64,000 nucleotides of DNA from Leptospiraceae bacterium (GTDB taxonomy: Bacteria; Spirochaetota; Leptospiria; Leptospirales; Leptospiraceae). Of this stretch, positions 8,721 through 17,938 are shown one piece after another (position 1 is the stretch's first letter; every line of letters starts with the position of its first letter). The position numbers and the translations under genes were made by a program. The notes beneath the pieces were generated by a model that made no database searches, was not told the origin of the DNA, and saw only the letters and a list, made by a program, of their open reading frames with translations. The stretch is from contig JACKPB010000010.1 of NCBI GenBank assembly GCA_024233875.1, forward strand, positions 62,001 through 126,000, written 5' to 3'.

Positions 8721-9316
8721 ATTTTCCTATCTAGTTGGTTTCTATCCTGTTTCATTTTTTCTAAATCGTCAAATCCCAGAGGGTAGACCAGTCTGAGATC
8801 CGTTTTTCTGTCTAATAAAAATATGTGTCCTGTATGGTGAATTTCCTCAGGTTTTTCAAAAAGACTTTTGGAGTATTGAACATTGAATTGCTTCAAAAAG
8901 GAAGGAAATTCCTGAATGTTTTCAATCTTTAGGGCATGAAAATTCTTTGGATAAGCATGAATGTATTCATTCAATTTGTCAGGATGATCAAACTCCGGAT
9001 TGATGCTGATGAATAAGAAATTTGCTTCCGGGATCGATTGAGAAATTCTCAGAAGACGTGACATACCCCGGGGGCAGGTGGATGCACATCGGGTGTAACC
9101 AAAAAAAATGTAGGTATATTTGTCTAGAAAATCCTCAAGACTCACCCTTTGATTCTGATGATTGATAAAATTATGATTTTGAATCGAGGTCTTTACTTTT
9201 AGACCATAATAGGGTCTCAGTCCCAAACCTGTGACTAAATGATTGGAAAAGAATAGGAGAAGAAAAGCGGTTCCAATCAATCCAATTCCAAGTAATTTTT
9301 CTCTCTTTGTCTTCAT
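8717..9316 (-). CDS. SCO1/SenC family copper chaperone-like protein
   Basis: The 199-residue protein has an N-terminal membrane anchor (about 9-30) and a thioredoxin-fold domain with the SCO motif CASTCP (Cys77 and Cys81) and a downstream His161 in the IHHTGHIFLLD segment, which together bind copper. SCO proteins help build the CuA site of cytochrome oxidase or act as redox sensors in the periplasm. No oxidase genes are nearby. It is the first gene of a two-gene unit with the chemoreceptor downstream, overlapping it by four bases. Confidence 0.85.
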   Translation of the reverse strand: MKTKREKLLGIGLIGTAFLLLFFSNHLVTGLGLRPYYGLKVKTSIQNHNFINHQNQRVSLEDFLDKYTYIFFGYTRCASTCPRGMSRLLRISQSIPEANFLFISINPEFDHPDKLNEYIHAYPKNFHALKIENIQEFPSFLKQFNVQYSKSLFEKPEEIHHTGHIFLLDRKTDLRLVYPLGFDDLEKMKQDRNQLDRKI

Positions 9317-10003
9317 CTAGTACTATTTTGTTCTATTGAATTTCACCTTTTCTTTCATCCGGAACTCTTTCGTACAACAATCTCTGCAATGATTCTAAGA
9401 AATATCCGGTAGAACTAATTAGAAGGAATCTATATCAAAGTTAGTAAGGCAAGTCTTTTTATTTCTCAAGAGGAATCGCGGGTCTACTCTTCAAAATGAT
9501 TTCCCGGAATGCAGGTTCACCTGACATTTCTTCAAAGATGGGAATGCATCTTGTGATTCTTTTCATTCCTGACAAACCAAAGATTCTTACAGTCGTATTT
9601 GGAGGGTATTCTGGTCTTGGGGATCTAGTCTGAAAAAAGTTAAGTTCTAATAGAGGAAAAATGCAACTGATCCTATAAATTAGAATTCTTTCGGGTAGGA
9701 AATGAGATTCCTGAATCCAATGAACTCAAAATCAAGTCCTCATCTTTGAATCTCATACGACATAAATAATTAGGAATGCCTATCTAAATGAAAAATCTAT
9801 ATCTCAAAGCAAAAGAACTTCATGAATTCAATCCATGTCTTCTTAGAAAGAAAATCAATTCATCATAGATTCATTTTTCATTCTTTGTAATTTCCGGAAC
9901 AATGGAAAGTGAAGGAAGTCGATAGGACTTCCCTCCTTAAAAAATCAGATTTTATGGTGAAAATAAGGTTTTTGTATAGTCTTTTTAAGTTTTAGAAAAT
10001 TTT
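9317..10003. other. Long intergenic region before pyrD
   Basis: A 687-base gap between the start of the Sco1-like gene and pyrD, which point away from each other. The part nearest pyrD (9740-10003) is AT-rich and shows no clear gene; a 26-codon frame at 9788 starts with ATG but has no context. The part 9459-9725 is a minus frame with protein-like character, listed separately. No terminator, RNA gene or repeat copy was recognised. Promoters for both flanking genes must lie here. Confidence 0.5.
9459..9725 (-). pseudogene. Orphan open frame without a normal start, possible gene remnant
   Basis: An 88-codon minus frame that ends in a stop at 9461-9459. The translation reads like real protein, for example RSPRPEYPPNTTVRIFGLSG followed by MKRITRCIPIFEEMSGEPAF, with balanced composition and codon use like its neighbours. 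It has no ATG, GTG or TTG in its first half; the only candidates are a TTG and an ATG near the middle, neither with a ribosome-binding site. I do not recognise a family. It may be the 3' end of a decayed gene or a short gene starting at the internal ATG. Confidence 0.3.
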
Positions 10004-11104
10004 GTGTACCCTATGAGAGATTGGATCTACGACCTTACCCTAAAGCCCTTATTTTTTAAAATGAGCCCCGAAGATGCTCATAGTCTTTCAGTTGGACTTT
10101 TGAATCTTGCCAATGTCATGCCGGGTATGTATGAAATCATTCATAAATTCACTACCTACAAGAGTACCAGACTGAAAACAGAGGTTGCCGGAATTCAATT
10201 TGATCACCCTCTGGGAATGGCGGCCGGGTTTGATAAGTCAGGTGATCTCTATCCATTTTTAAAGAGGTTGGGTTTCAGTCATGTTGAGATCGGAACTGTG
10301 ACCGGACAGGAACAGGAAGGCAATCCCAAGCCCAGAATCTTTCGATATGAGAAGGAAGAAGCCCTGGTGAATCGAATGGGTTTCAATAATCCCGGTGCAG
10401 AGAAGGTCGCTCAAAAAATTTCAAAACAGAAAAAAAGCATAGTAAGGGGAATCAACGCCGGAAAGACAAAGGTAGTCCTTCCTGAAAATGCAGTCGAAGA
10501 CTATGTTAAGACCTTTCGTCTACTTTCCCCATATGGAGATTATGGAGTGATCAATATCAGTTCACCCAATACACCCGGACTGAGGGGATTTCAGGAAAAA
10601 GATTCATTTCTGGAATTGATCGGAGGCATCAAAAAAGAGTTCAATGGAAGTTTTCCTCTTCCCATGTTTGTCAAACTGGCTCCGGATCTGGAAGAATCAG
10701 CTCTTTTGGAATTGCTCGATCTGGTTCTGGATATCGGTTTGTCGGGTGTGATTTTAACAAATACCACAATCAATAAGACAGTTCTGCCTTATTTTGACAA
10801 TGTAGAAACGGGTGGGATTTCAGGTAGGGTTCTGCGGGAAAAATCGACCAGAATGGTTCAGGTCGCCTACCAAAAGCTAGGCTCCAGATTGCCCATCATC
10901 GGAGTGGGGGGGATCATGGATGGCCCCTCAGCTCTGGAAAAAATCCTGGCCGGAGCAGAATTGATTCAGATATATACAGGATATATCTACAGAGGCCCCT
11001 TTCTTCCCTACACAATTCTGGAATACATTGATAATTTCCTCAAAAAAGAAGGCGTTTCCAGTGTTCGGGAGATCGTAGGAAAGGGAGTCGAATTCCGCTC
11101 TTAG
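10004..11104 (+). CDS. pyrD: Dihydroorotate dehydrogenase (quinone), class 2
   Basis: Oxidises dihydroorotate to orotate in pyrimidine synthesis, passing electrons to membrane quinone. Class 2 is shown by the N-terminal helical extension (FFKMSPEDAHSLSVGLLN), the FMN and substrate motifs GFDKSG, NRMGFNNPG, FVKLAPDL, LTNTT and GGISG, and the catalytic-serine region ISSPNTPGLR. PIIGVGGI near residue 300 is the phosphate-binding loop. Length 366 is normal. The start may be GTG at 10004 or ATG at 10013; neither has a strong ribosome-binding site. The enzyme should sit at the cytoplasmic face of the inner membrane. Confidence 0.95.
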   Translation: MYPMRDWIYDLTLKPLFFKMSPEDAHSLSVGLLNLANVMPGMYEIIHKFTTYKSTRLKTEVAGIQFDHPLGMAAGFDKSGDLYPFLKRLGFSHVEIGTVTGQEQEGNPKPRIFRYEKEEALVNRMGFNNPGAEKVAQKISKQKKSIVRGINAGKTKVVLPENAVEDYVKTFRLLSPYGDYGVINISSPNTPGLRGFQEKDSFLELIGGIKKEFNGSFPLPMFVKLAPDLEESALLELLDLVLDIGLSGVILTNTTINKTVLPYFDNVETGGISGRVLREKSTRMVQVAYQKLGSRLPIIGVGGIMDGPSALEKILAGAELIQIYTGYIYRGPFLPYTILEYIDNFLKKEGVSSVREIVGKGVEFRS

Positions 11105-11428
11105 ATAGAATGATTCTCAAATAAAACTAAAGGAATCTTTACTCACCTTTTTCAAACTTTTGATTTGTTATAAAAATGAATGCATTTTATTATTTTTCAA
11201 ACAAAGCGGGGTCGTGGAGCAGTCTCAAAATATCGGTAAGCCTATTTAGGGGTTTTTTATAAAAAAATGAATAGTTTTTTTATTGTATTTGTAAATATAT
11301 TGCATTTCTAAGTGATTAAGAATATTATATTTTTACAATCAATCGTATAATGAGTACAAGATATAGATATCTTTGAGGATATTTCAGATTTTGTTTCTCA
11401 TCGATTCATAGGGGTTCGGTACAGTACT
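11105..11428. other. AT-rich intergenic region after pyrD
   Basis: A 324-base gap between pyrD and the anti-sigma-type kinase, both on the plus strand. A short AT-only inverted repeat at about 11170-11190 followed by a T-rich stretch could terminate pyrD. The rest is strongly AT-rich and probably holds the promoter of the next gene. No reading frame or RNA gene was recognised. Confidence 0.45.
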
Positions 11429-12010
11429 TTGCAAAAAATTGAGCTAATCAGCCGTTTTCTTTTTATCAAAGAAGGTGAAAACTCTTATGCCATGTTTGTA
11501 CCCCCTGATATGGAATCTGTAAAGAGATTTCGGGATGAAATCAAAAAATCTCTAGAAGAGCATACATTTCCCGGAGAAGACATTCAACAAATCGAACTCG
11601 CCTGCGATGAAGCCTTAACTAATTCAATCACAGCCAATATCAATAATGATAGTAGGGAAACTATCATTTGCAGATGGCGTATTTCAGATGAAAAGTTCAC
11701 TTTATTCATCATGGATTATGGTCGTGGTGTTCCCAGCGAACAGATGAAATCCATTCAGGAAAAGCCCAAAAACATCCAATCCATCATGGAAAGACTCAAA
11801 GAAGCTCAAAAGAAAAATCCCAAAGAACTTCCTTACGGAACCAATAAAAAGAAGCACAAAAACATGGGTCAGGGTTTGAATATCATTCGAAATATTATGG
11901 ATACTGTGAAGGTTTTCTATCATTGCAACGGGAATGTAAGCGAGATGCCCGAGGAAAAAATCAACGGATCTATAATGGAATTCGAGTTTTCCTGCAAAAA
12001 GCGGACATAG
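11429..12010 (+). CDS. Anti-sigma-factor-type histidine-kinase-like ATPase (RsbW-like)
   Basis: A 193-residue stand-alone HATPase_c domain. The N box is ELACDEALTNSITANI (about residues 56-70), the G1 box DYGRGVP and the G2 box MGQGLNII. There is no phosphoacceptor domain, as in RsbW/SpoIIAB kinases that phosphorylate anti-anti-sigma proteins on serine. An insertion rich in Lys and Asn separates G1 and G2 (about 112-150), longer than in Bacillus RsbW. The start is TTG at 11429; ATG at 11491 is an alternative. No sigma factor or STAS antagonist is adjacent, so its partner is unknown. Confidence 0.75.
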   Translation: MQKIELISRFLFIKEGENSYAMFVPPDMESVKRFRDEIKKSLEEHTFPGEDIQQIELACDEALTNSITANINNDSRETIICRWRISDEKFTLFIMDYGRGVPSEQMKSIQEKPKNIQSIMERLKEAQKKNPKELPYGTNKKKHKNMGQGLNIIRNIMDTVKVFYHCNGNVSEMPEEKINGSIMEFEFSCKKRT

Positions 12011-12064
12011 TTTTTTTTCTTTTGTAATAGATTTCTGAAAGCCCTGTATTCTTATGGAAGGGAA

Positions 12065-13120
12065 ATGGTATACATTCATTCGGTCTCGGGAGTTTTTCCT
12101 GAAACTTTCATAGACCAGTCTTCGATCAGGGAATTTGCCAATTCCCTATTTTACAATTCCGGCTTAAATGTTAATAAATTATTGCCAATTTTTGAAAATG
12201 CTAAGATTCAAAGGCGACCCATCCTGAAGTCAGTGGATTGGTATGCCAAGACGAAGACATTCAAAGAGAAAAATGATGAATTCTTAAAGCACTCTCTGGA
12301 GTTGGGTGAAAAAGCATGTAGATCTGCTTTGGAAAAAGCAAATCTTGAGGCTAAAGACGTCGCAGGGTTTCTTGTAGTCACCAGTTCCGGGTTTGTGACT
12401 CCAACTCTGGATGCCCGACTCATGGATATCCTAGGGATGGATTCGGATTGTATCCGGGTTCCGATCACAGGCTTGGGTTGTGCGGGAGGAGTGTATGGAC
12501 TTTCCAGAGCGAAAGATCTAGCCAACCTCAATCCGGGGAAAAAAATCCTTCTACTTGCAGTCGAAACCTGCACTATCACATTTCGTCCTTCGGACAAAAG
12601 AAAAGCGAATCTGGTGGCTCTCTCTCTATTTTCAGATGGTGCCGCCGCTGTAGTCCTTTCTACAGAAAAAAAAGAAAAGTCCATATTTTTGAAGGATAGC
12701 TATAGTTACAAATGGAAAGACAGTTTGAGCATCATGGGTTGGGATGTGGAAGAGGATGGTCTTCAGGTAGTTTTTGATAAAAGCATTCCCGTTCACATTC
12801 ATGAAAACTACGCACCTATCTTCCAGAAATTTCTCGAGAAGTATTCTCTAAATCGATCAGAGATCAAGCACTTTGTCTTTCACCCGGGCGGGAAAAAGGT
12901 TTTGGATGCATTTGCCGCCAGTTTGAATGAACCGGAAGAATCTTTCAAAAATTCTTTCTCAATATTGGAAAATTATGGTAATCTTTCCTCACCTACAGTA
13001 TTATTAGTCCTGGAAAAGTTTTTAGAAGAGAAAAATTTTCACGGGAATGAGCTGGGAGTTCTTTCTGCTATGGGTCCCGGTTTTACAAGTGAGTTCTTGT
13101 CTTTTGAAACTTCGATGTGA
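12065..13120 (+). CDS. Type III polyketide synthase (chalcone/stilbene synthase family)
   Basis: The 351-residue thiolase-fold enzyme has the full catalytic triad of type III polyketide synthases: Cys139 in GLGCAGGVYGL, His273 in FVFHPGGKKVL and Asn306 in ENYGNLSSPT. The family condenses a starter acyl-CoA with malonyl-CoA units; bacterial relatives without a plant-like context often make alkylpyrones or alkylresorcinols from fatty acyl-CoA. FabH is excluded by the GNxSSPT and HPGG pattern. AGGGAA precedes the ATG. The usual partner methyltransferase is not next door; a glycosyltransferase follows after nine bases, so glycosylation of the product is a possible but unproven idea. Confidence 0.85.
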   Translation: MVYIHSVSGVFPETFIDQSSIREFANSLFYNSGLNVNKLLPIFENAKIQRRPILKSVDWYAKTKTFKEKNDEFLKHSLELGEKACRSALEKANLEAKDVAGFLVVTSSGFVTPTLDARLMDILGMDSDCIRVPITGLGCAGGVYGLSRAKDLANLNPGKKILLLAVETCTITFRPSDKRKANLVALSLFSDGAAAVVLSTEKKEKSIFLKDSYSYKWKDSLSIMGWDVEEDGLQVVFDKSIPVHIHENYAPIFQKFLEKYSLNRSEIKHFVFHPGGKKVLDAFAASLNEPEESFKNSFSILENYGNLSSPTVLLVLEKFLEEKNFHGNELGVLSAMGPGFTSEFLSFETSM

Positions 13121-13129
13121 GTAAAAAAA

Positions 13130-14251
13130 ATGATTCTGCATTTGAATACAGCAAAAACCTGGCGTGGCGGAGAGAGACAGTGCCTGTATTTGGCCGAAGG
13201 ATTGGCAAAAAGAAATATTCCCCAGATCCTGGTAGGTCAACCCGATTCCGAATTTGAAAAACGCACTAAAGATAGGTTTGAATTCATACCTCTTGCCATG
13301 CGAGGGGAATGGGATTTAAAAGCCGTATCCGAACTCATTCAAATCATCAAAGCCAAAAAAATACGTCTGGTTCATACACACACAGCCCGTGCTCATGCGA
13401 TTGCTCTTTTTGCAAAATACTTTTATCCTCATTTCATTTTAGTTGTATCACGTCGGGTAGATTTTACTATTCGAAAGGGACTATTCAGTCATCTAAAATA
13501 TACTTCTGATTTGAATGATGTATTTCTTACCGTTTCCGGAAAAATCAAAGAGATTCTGATCAAAGATGGTGTGAATCCAGAAAAGATCATAACTGTGTAT
13601 AGCGGAATTGATTTGGATAGATTCGAAAGAATCAAACGGAATACGAAATACAAAAAAGAGTTTGATATAAAAGGAAGAACGGTTGTCTTCGGAAATATCG
13701 CTGCTCTTGTAGACCATAAGGATCACGAGACTCTCATAAAGGCGATTTCCCTGGTTCAGTCCAAAAGAAAAGTCAAATTATTGATTGTGGGCGAGGGTGA
13801 GCTGGAAGGACATTTGAAGTCTCTTGTAAAAGATTTGAAAATTGAAGACAGAGTCATTTTTACCGGATTCAGGGATGATATTCCCGAGCTCTTGAAATTC
13901 TTTGATGTCTTTGCGATCACTTCTAAAGAAGAAGGACTGGGAACTTCGGTTCTGGATGCAATGGCGAGTGGTCTTCCTATCATAGCCACAAGGGGTGGTG
14001 GTCTTCCGGAAATGATTTCACATGAAAAGGGTGGATATCTCTCTAATGTAAAAGACTCTGTGGGGATATTTCAATACATCAATCAATTGGCTGTCAAACC
14101 AAGTTTGCGGAAAGAATTCGGGAATTACAATAGAGAAGCTGTAAAGAGATTTTCCATTGATTCCACTATAGAGAAAACGATTCAGGTCTATTCATCCTTT
14201 TTAGGAAATAAATTCTGGGAAACTCAATCTAATGAGACTATTGATAATTGA
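13130..14251 (+). CDS. Glycosyltransferase family 4 protein
   Basis: A 373-residue GT-B glycosyltransferase. The N-terminal domain opens ILHLNTAKTWRGGERQC, with the HTHTARAH segment of the first domain, and the C-terminal domain has the nucleotide-sugar site TSKEEGLGTSVLDAMASG followed by GGGLPEMI. The E-x7-E pair is partly altered (EEGLGTSVLD, with Asp at the second position). It starts nine bases after the polyketide synthase and overlaps polA by 20 bases. The position suggests joint transcription with both neighbours. Whether the acceptor is a lipid, a polyketide or a polysaccharide cannot be told. Confidence 0.82.
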   Translation: MILHLNTAKTWRGGERQCLYLAEGLAKRNIPQILVGQPDSEFEKRTKDRFEFIPLAMRGEWDLKAVSELIQIIKAKKIRLVHTHTARAHAIALFAKYFYPHFILVVSRRVDFTIRKGLFSHLKYTSDLNDVFLTVSGKIKEILIKDGVNPEKIITVYSGIDLDRFERIKRNTKYKKEFDIKGRTVVFGNIAALVDHKDHETLIKAISLVQSKRKVKLLIVGEGELEGHLKSLVKDLKIEDRVIFTGFRDDIPELLKFFDVFAITSKEEGLGTSVLDAMASGLPIIATRGGGLPEMISHEKGGYLSNVKDSVGIFQYINQLAVKPSLRKEFGNYNREAVKRFSIDSTIEKTIQVYSSFLGNKFWETQSNETIDN

Positions 14252-16994
14252 CGGTCATGCACTTATTTTTCGCGCATACTTTGCATTCCAAACAGCTAAT
14301 TTAAAGAATTCTATTACAGGAAAACCAAGTGGAGCAGTGTTTGGATTTTTCCGGATGTTTTTCAAAATTCTCCAGGACTATTCTCCCAGTCATGTTGCCA
14401 TGACCTTTGATCCCGGAACTCCATTAGAAAGATCTAAAGTATATGATTTGTATAAGGCAAATCGAAATCCCATGCCGGAAGATCTGAAACCTCAGGTGGG
14501 TGAGATCATTGATATCTCCCGTGAGATTGGATTCAAACTTCTGCAAATTCCCGGTCATGAGGCTGATGATATCATCGGAACACTTTCGAGGTTGTATGGA
14601 AATGGAAAAAATGAAATACTCATATTTTCCGGTGATAAGGATTTGTATCAACTCCTCAATCAAAATATAAAAATGCTGAGAGGAAAAAAAGGAGCAACTG
14701 AATTTCTGGAAATTGATGTAGCCTGGGTCGAATCGGAAATCGGAGTCAAGCCGGAACAGATTGTAGATTATATGGGAATCGTGGGTGATACATCCGACAA
14801 CATTCCCGGTGTCAAGGGGATCGGCGAAAAGGGAGCCGGTAAATTGATTTCGGAATACGGAAATCTGGAATCCATCTATGAAAATATAGATTCCATCAAA
14901 AATCCCTCAATGAAGACAAAGCTTCTTGAATCAAAGGACAATGCATTTTTATCCCGTCAATTGGCGACACTTAAATTGGACCTGGATCTGGAATGGAATC
15001 TAGATGATCTCATTCTACCTTCTTATTTGAAACCGGAACGGGTAGAAGTTTTTAAAAAAAGAGGGTACAATGTACTCTTTAGAGATTTAGTAAAAGAATC
15101 TCAAAAAGCCGGATTCTCTATGGATTCCCTAACTGATGAATCCGAATCGAAGAAAGATTCTGAGGCAAAAACTCCTGAGGCTTCCAAGGGTGAATATCTC
15201 AGAATCAAAGATCTACAATCATTTAAGAAGTTAATGTCTGATTTAAAAAAATCCAAAGTAGTTTCTATCGATACTGAGACGACTTCTCCCCAACCCATGT
15301 TTGCCGATCTGCTGGGAATTTCATTTTCTGCCGAAGAGGGGAAAGGATATTATCTTTCTATTTCCCATCCAAATTCCTTATTCAATACCGATAGCTTTAC
15401 AATCGATGAGATACGGGATGAATTGATAAAACTCACAGAAAACAAAAACGTCATTAAAGTCGGACAAAATATAAAATATGATGCCATCGTTTTCGAAAAG
15501 TATGGTATCGGATTGTATCCAATAGGCTTTGACACCATGCTTGCCAGTTACGTACTTCATCCGGAAAGTAGACGTCATAATATGGATGATTTGGCAGAAG
15601 ATTACCTATCATACAAAACCATTACCTATGATGATCTTACCGGAAAAGGCAAGAAAAGATTGCAGTTGTACGAAATCGATCCCGATCGAGTTTGTGAGTA
15701 TGCCTCGGAAGATGCTGACATCACTCTCCGATTGTACAATAAGCTTTCCGGAAAGATCAAAGAAATTGATTCGAATACAGTTTTGGAGACAATAGAGATT
15801 CCACTGATACCTGTATTGAAATCTATGGAAATGCATGGGGTTTCTATTGACACCAAACATTTTTCAAAATTGGACAAACAATTTAGAGATAGAATTGAGC
15901 GTTTGGTGAGTGACATTCATTCTTCAGCAGGAGAGACTTTCAATATCAATTCGACAAAAGAATTGCAGGTAATTCTTTTTGATAAATTGGGTCTCACCAA
16001 GTTGAAAAAGACTCAGACCGGATATTCCACAGATCACAGTGTTTTGGAGCAATTGCAGGGTGAACATGAGATTATTGACTATATCTTAGAACACAGAAAG
16101 TATACCAAACTTCTTTCCACTTACATAGAAACCTTACCCCTGTTGATCCATCCGAAAACAGGTCGGATACACACAAGTTACAATCAAACTGTCGCAGTGA
16201 CCGGACGACTTTCATCAGCAGATCCCAATCTTCAGAATATACCTATTCGGGACACAGAGGGAAAGCTGATTCGAAAAGGCTTTGTGCCCGGAGAAAAAGA
16301 TTTTGAACTTCTCAGTCTTGATTATTCTCAAATAGAACTGAGGATAATGGCTCATATGTGCGGTGATAAGAATATGATAGATGCCTATCAAAATAATTTA
16401 GATATCCATGCCAGAACCGCTTCCGCTCTTTTTTCGATAGAAGAGAGTAAGGTTTCTTCCGATATGCGGGCAAGAGCGAAGGCAGTAAATTTTTCAGTGA
16501 TCTATGGATCTACAGCTTTCGGTCTCGCACAAAACATGAAAATCTCCAGAACAGAAGCCGGAATGTTTATAGATAAGTACTTTGTTCAATATCCGGGTGT
16601 TAAGCAGTACATGGAGGACATTTACAAATTTGCTCTCGAAAATGGTTTTGTTGAAACCCTAACAGGAAGAAGACGTTACATCCCTGAAATCAAGTCCACC
16701 AAAAGACAGGAATTGGAAGCAGCGAAAAGGATTGCAATCAATAGCCCAATTCAGGGTACTTCTGCTGATATGATCAAACTCGCTATGATCCGTATACATG
16801 AAAAATTTCAAAAGAAGAAATTGAGATCTAAAATGGTGATGCAGGTGCATGATGAATTGGTTTTTGAAGTTCATGTAGAGGAAAAAGAAGAAGTTTATAA
16901 ATTAGCAAAAAAAGAAATGGAAAATGTAATTCGACTAAATGTACCAGTAATCGTATCGGGGAAATTTGGAAAAAATTGGGATGAGGCTCATTGA
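14232..16994 (+). CDS. polA: DNA polymerase I
   Basis: The 920-residue enzyme has all three domains. The 5' nuclease covers about residues 1-290 (LLIIDGHALIFRAYFAF, GHEADDIIGT, GDTSDNIPGVKGIGEKGA). The 3'-5' proofreading domain (about 320-520) keeps the acidic residues: SIDTET, NIKYD, and YASEDADIT. The polymerase domain follows with motif A SLDYSQIELR, the O helix RARAKAVNFSVIYG and motif C VMQVHDELVFEV. It fills Okazaki gaps and repairs DNA. Intact proofreading is worth noting because many bacterial PolA proteins have lost it. It overlaps the upstream glycosyltransferase by 20 bases. Confidence 0.97.
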   Translation: MRLLIIDGHALIFRAYFAFQTANLKNSITGKPSGAVFGFFRMFFKILQDYSPSHVAMTFDPGTPLERSKVYDLYKANRNPMPEDLKPQVGEIIDISREIGFKLLQIPGHEADDIIGTLSRLYGNGKNEILIFSGDKDLYQLLNQNIKMLRGKKGATEFLEIDVAWVESEIGVKPEQIVDYMGIVGDTSDNIPGVKGIGEKGAGKLISEYGNLESIYENIDSIKNPSMKTKLLESKDNAFLSRQLATLKLDLDLEWNLDDLILPSYLKPERVEVFKKRGYNVLFRDLVKESQKAGFSMDSLTDESESKKDSEAKTPEASKGEYLRIKDLQSFKKLMSDLKKSKVVSIDTETTSPQPMFADLLGISFSAEEGKGYYLSISHPNSLFNTDSFTIDEIRDELIKLTENKNVIKVGQNIKYDAIVFEKYGIGLYPIGFDTMLASYVLHPESRRHNMDDLAEDYLSYKTITYDDLTGKGKKRLQLYEIDPDRVCEYASEDADITLRLYNKLSGKIKEIDSNTVLETIEIPLIPVLKSMEMHGVSIDTKHFSKLDKQFRDRIERLVSDIHSSAGETFNINSTKELQVILFDKLGLTKLKKTQTGYSTDHSVLEQLQGEHEIIDYILEHRKYTKLLSTYIETLPLLIHPKTGRIHTSYNQTVAVTGRLSSADPNLQNIPIRDTEGKLIRKGFVPGEKDFELLSLDYSQIELRIMAHMCGDKNMIDAYQNNLDIHARTASALFSIEESKVSSDMRARAKAVNFSVIYGSTAFGLAQNMKISRTEAGMFIDKYFVQYPGVKQYMEDIYKFALENGFVETLTGRRRYIPEIKSTKRQELEAAKRIAINSPIQGTSADMIKLAMIRIHEKFQKKKLRSKMVMQVHDELVFEVHVEEKEEVYKLAKKEMENVIRLNVPVIVSGKFGKNWDEAH

Positions 16995-16995
16995 A

Positions 16996-17778
16996 ATGGA
17001 TATGGATTTTCAAAGACCTGACGGTGAATATGTTAAGTATTCTTGTAAGGAATGTTTGGATGGTCTGGATTTAGGAATACCTTTTTCTATGGCATTTCAG
17101 GCTATAGTAAATATCTCAGAAAAAAATATATATTCCTTTGAAGCTCTTGTCAGAGGAGAGAATGGTGAGTCAGCAGGATCGATACTTTCCAGGATAACTT
17201 CTAAGAATATTTATAAATTCGACCAATCCATCAGGGTGAGAGCTATAGATTTCGCCACACGATTGGATATGAAAACATTTCTGAATATTAACTTTTATCC
17301 CAATGCAGTGTATAGACCGGAAACATGCATTCGTACAACGATTGAAGCCTGTGAAGAATATGGATTTCCGATAGATAAGATTATCATGGAAGTGACCGAA
17401 GTTGAGAAAGTAAAAGATTACACTCATCTAAAAAATATATTTCAGGAATACAAACGTATAGGTCTTCATACAGCAATAGATGATTTTGGTGAAGGATATT
17501 CCAATTTAAATCTCCTGGCAGAATTCCAACCGGAATTACTCAAAGTGGATATGAATTTGATACGGGACATTGATAAAAATCGGGTAAAGCGTGTTATTCT
17601 TAAAGCAATTGCTGATGTATGTGAACAACTTGATATCAAATTGATAGCTGAGGGCATAGAGACGAAAGAGGAGAAAAATGTCCTCGAAGATATGGGGATA
17701 AAATATATGCAGGGATACTTTTTTGCCAAACCAGTTTTTGAAAACCTCTCTAAGGTTGAGGACATCAAATTTTCATAG
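16996..17778 (+). CDS. EAL-domain cyclic-di-GMP phosphodiesterase
   Basis: A stand-alone EAL domain of about 260 residues, without GGDEF or sensor. The active-site set is complete: SFEALVRG, the Asn pair in NINFYPN, IIMEVTE, IDDFGEGYSN, LLKVDMNLI, AEGIET and the MQGYFFAKP end. It should cleave cyclic di-GMP to pGpG. I chose the ATG at 16996 because GAGG at 16983-16986 lies nine bases upstream; earlier in-frame starts at 16966 and 16981 lie inside polA. It begins one base after the polA stop, so the two are probably cotranscribed. Confidence 0.85.
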   Translation: MDMDFQRPDGEYVKYSCKECLDGLDLGIPFSMAFQAIVNISEKNIYSFEALVRGENGESAGSILSRITSKNIYKFDQSIRVRAIDFATRLDMKTFLNINFYPNAVYRPETCIRTTIEACEEYGFPIDKIIMEVTEVEKVKDYTHLKNIFQEYKRIGLHTAIDDFGEGYSNLNLLAEFQPELLKVDMNLIRDIDKNRVKRVILKAIADVCEQLDIKLIAEGIETKEEKNVLEDMGIKYMQGYFFAKPVFENLSKVEDIKFS

Positions 17779-17822
17779 AATTCTAGATTCAGATCATATT
17801 TCGGTTTTCTGATATACTTAGG

Positions 17823-17893
17823 TAATTCTTCTTAAGGTATACACCATTTTATAGCTGATTCTTCTGTGAATTTGCTAATACTTTTGAAAATGA
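17823..17893 (+). repeat. Dispersed intergenic repeat, copy A
   Basis: About 70 bases that match three other places in the window. The core TAGCTGATTCTTCTGTGAAT (17852-17871) is identical to copy B, and the copy ends with CTTTTGAAAATGA. It also shares CCATTTTATAGCTGATTCTT with copy D on the opposite strand. It lies between the convergent EAL and outer-membrane genes. Confidence 0.6.
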
Positions 17894-17896
17894 ATC

Positions 17897-17925
17897 TTGG
17901 GACTCTCTGTAAAAATGAGTCCCAA
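17897..17925. terminator. Bidirectional hairpin terminator
   Basis: Perfect 9-base inverted repeat: TTGGGACTC (17897-17905) and GAGTCCCAA (17917-17925) around an 11-base loop. It sits between the convergent EAL gene and outer-membrane gene and fits a terminator for either, although neither side has a long T run. Confidence 0.6.
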
Positions 17926-17938
17926 TCTCGGTAAATTA

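Noticed and set aside
11200..11260. Possible tRNA-like or structured RNA segment after pyrD
   Set aside because: The short GC-richer patch does not fold into a cloverleaf by eye and lacks the TTCGA loop.
12208..12684. Minus frame of 158 codons
   Set aside because: Lies wholly inside the polyketide synthase gene, whose catalytic residues are clear; an antisense shadow.
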